From contig OU612069.1 of assembly GCA_914767715.1 (NCBI GenBank), forward strand, positions 12,337,387 to 12,401,386: 64,000 nt of DNA. The letters are read 5' to 3'. This DNA comes from Membranipora membranacea (lineage: Eukaryota > Bryozoa > Gymnolaemata > Cheilostomatida > Membraniporidae). Made by a program: the position numbers and the translations under genes. Shown piece by piece: positions 62,036 through 64,000 of this stretch; within the stretch, counting starts at the first letter, position 1, and every line of letters starts with the position of its first letter. The notes below the pieces were generated by a model. That model was not told the DNA's origin. It worked only from the letters and a program-made list of their open reading frames with translations, and ran no database searches.

Positions 62036-63269
62036 GTTATGTTGCCCCACAATAAGGTGCCTTACTTTAGCTGTATATAGTGTCCTGTCTAGGTTCTGAT
62101 AATCAAGTGCTTTGCTCAACAAAAGGCAACCCAGAATAGACTTCTTTCTACCGTTCACAGTTCTGAACAGAACAGGCTACTTGGTAGAACTAGGACTATC
62201 CTTACCCTGACTTGCCTTATAAATAATACTTCTGTAATTCTTCTTTGTGAACGCTCCTGTCACTATGTCTTCAAACTCGTAATCTTGAACTCTGTTAACC
62301 CTTGCTGCCAAAGTCTAAAGATGATACTACACATTTAATACCGTGAGCCGTGCCTTATATAGGATGTTAGGATTGCTGAGTTGGCACGTTGCAATAATGC
62401 TGAGGTGGCGCACCAAAGTTTCCGTTTGCTGACAAGGAGAACATTTGCTAGGGTCGGTATGTTGCAATGATCCTGACTGTTTGCAGACTATACATGACTC
62501 ATAAACCCAAGATTAATTATAAAACATATGATAAATATTGGTTAGCACATGGCATTGCTACGTATGTCATTTATTTGATAATAAATAATTATCAAACATA
62601 AAAATGATCTTACTCCTATTCTGAAGTTTCCAGTATGTATAAGTTATGTTAATCATAGAATTAATAATAGTTCTACAGCCAACAGTTTTTCTAATGCTGC
62701 TTTCCATGACCATAAATATTAGTCACAACCAAAAACCAATAATAAATAAATAATCACAGCACAAATCTGTACTGCTAATTGTGGTAATGACCAGACACAA
62801 CAATTGTACATGAATAGTGCAGCGGCTAATAAATGGGGGGGGGGGGGGGGAAGAATAGCAATAAACATTGTTGAACACTATTTTTGTTGAGCCAGTTGTG
62901 TCTCTATATAGTTGCTGCCTAAATTTACATATTACTAACCAATTATCTTCATAATTATATCCTTGTGTCATAATTATTAAACTGAAGCTAAATCAAACAT
63001 CCTTCATTTATTACTAGCACGCCAAGGATTTAGTGCTTGACATAATGTATCAGTAATGCCTTGATGATCGGCTCCTTTGTGCTACACATGTTTTTAAACC
63101 CTTAATTTGCATGTGTGCCGTCCATAATAATCATAATTTAATTGATAAATACAGGGCCTATAAGGTTGCTGCTTACCTACCCTAATAAATACCAGTATAA
63201 TAACTATGGTATTTGTCAGGACTTACGAAAATGCTCCTGACACTGCCCTTATACTACCAATGGCTGTTA
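62036..63269. other. No gene seen
   Basis: AT-rich sequence with a poly-G run at about 62836-62850. No exon or named repeat. Confidence 0.35.
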
Positions 63270-63550
63270 GAGTCCGAGTTTCCTTTCTCTGGTACAAAAA
63301 CATTGATAGTAAATTCATAGCCTTCTAATATCAGAACCTCCGCTAAATACATGTGAGTAACAATGGATGTTAACTCAGGTTAGCTTGGTTTCTCAAATCA
63401 AAAGCTGGTTCATTGTGATGTTGATTATAAAATGTTTTGATAGTCGATCTGTTGTATAAAAAGTTACAATAGCTTGTCTAGCGGTTAGATTCAATGACTC
63501 AATTTAAGACTCGTGTTTGTTACATTTCTGTTGCCGTTGTAGTAGAAAAG

Positions 63551-63654
63551 CTGTTCTGAATAATTGGTGGTACAACCAAACTGTGAAGATCTCATAACAG
63601 ACGGCACTTCACACCGCGTCATAACAGACTTCACCGATCCGCCCAGTATCAGGT
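63551..63654 (+). other. Exon-like cassette, long form, copy E
   Basis: Acceptor GTTGTAGTAG, donor CCAGTATCAG|GTATGC. The frame equivalent to copy A contains a TAA after KSCSE, so this copy is probably broken or used in another frame. Confidence 0.35.
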
Positions 63655-64000
63655 ATGCTTTCCACAATATTTTTGCATATTTCTTTTTAAAAAAAATATG
63701 AATATAGGCCTGGAACCGTTTGAGAGAGGTTATAGGGGGGAGGGGGGGGGGAGGGGATTGGCAGGTTTTGCTGCAGCATCAAGCACTTACCGACTTGTTC
63801 ATCCAACTATATTTAAGATTTTTAATTATACTCTGGAGTATCTTCATGACTGTGCTGGTCTAATAAGTTTGATTAATCCCAAGCCTATTAAATTTACCTG
63901 CTCTCTTATAGTCTAATCTACCTTCAATCATATCTAATATGCTATTCTATATAATTCACAGATGTTACTTGTCTGCACCCCCTTTACTTGCTCCCCTTCC

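Larger units (their letters stand above)
52560..63960 (+). repeat. Array of diverged 0.7-0.9 kb repeats with exon-like cassettes
   Basis: A recurring block runs: (ACCTTCCATAGAGCAGCCAA), ATTCAATTCTATGAATGC, CTTTGTTTGTTCCC, TCAGAACC-ATGCTA, AACAATGGAT, AGATTAGC-TAGTTTCACAAA, CCCATAGTCAATCAGGTTTC, AATAGCCAGTCTAGCGGGTG. Copies start near 52560, 54790, 57120, 57870, 58550, 59430, 60140, 61410 and 63270, with gaps and insertions. Some copies continue into TTTTGCTTGTTATAG followed by a 60-110-nt exon-like cassette and GTAAGAG or GTATGC. Another shared piece (GTTTGAGAGAGGTTATAGGG ... CAAGCACTT) occurs at 53800-54030 and 63715-63950, with a relative at about 57630-57710. Whether this is a duplicated gene region or a satellite is not settled. 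Confidence 0.75.

Overview
The window is eukaryotic nuclear DNA from an animal, most likely an AT-rich invertebrate (possibly marine). Real genes are split by canonical GT-AG introns. Transposable-element debris is abundant, there are many poly-G/poly-C runs and minisatellites, and there are no operons or bacterial signals. I cannot name the species.

Layout. 1-2.5 kb: the last two coding exons of what looks like a rhodopsin-class GPCR (plus strand). 2.5-20 kb: mostly non-coding, with several perfect or near-perfect palindromes, a 350-bp tandem repeat (10.66-12.3 kb), a tRNA-like sequence, and a decayed non-LTR retrotransposon (15.4-17.2 kb) broken and partly inverted between copies of a fold-back repeat. 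19.2-20.9 kb: a 17-bp minisatellite and half of a fold-back element built on a 14-bp minisatellite. 21.05-28.2 kb: a complete-looking P-superfamily DNA transposon with 34-bp terminal inverted repeats, an 8-bp target duplication, a broken THAP9/P-type transposase on the minus strand, and nested insertions. 29.7-33.9 kb: an intact seven-exon gene encoding a FLYWCH zinc finger plus a MULE-type transposase domain with its DDE residues in place. 34.7-37.7 kb: an unassigned minus-strand exon, an L2/CR1-like LINE tail and a full fold-back element. 38.8-39.8 kb: a small three-exon gene for a predicted single-pass membrane protein of 109 residues. 40.2-49.7 kb: a many-exon gene that I identify as SLX4, the nuclease scaffold, from its BTB, SAP and C-terminal SLX1-binding regions, with added AT-hooks. 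51-64 kb: SINEs, a 16-bp minisatellite, a piggyBac-like N-terminal remnant, and a roughly 11-kb array of diverged 0.7-0.9 kb repeats, some of which carry a short exon-like cassette with conserved splice signals.

The cellular genes show no shared pathway. The most notable items are the P-type element with its target-site duplication, the intact FLYWCH-MULE gene, the AT-hook SLX4, and the exon-like cassette array in the last 11 kb.
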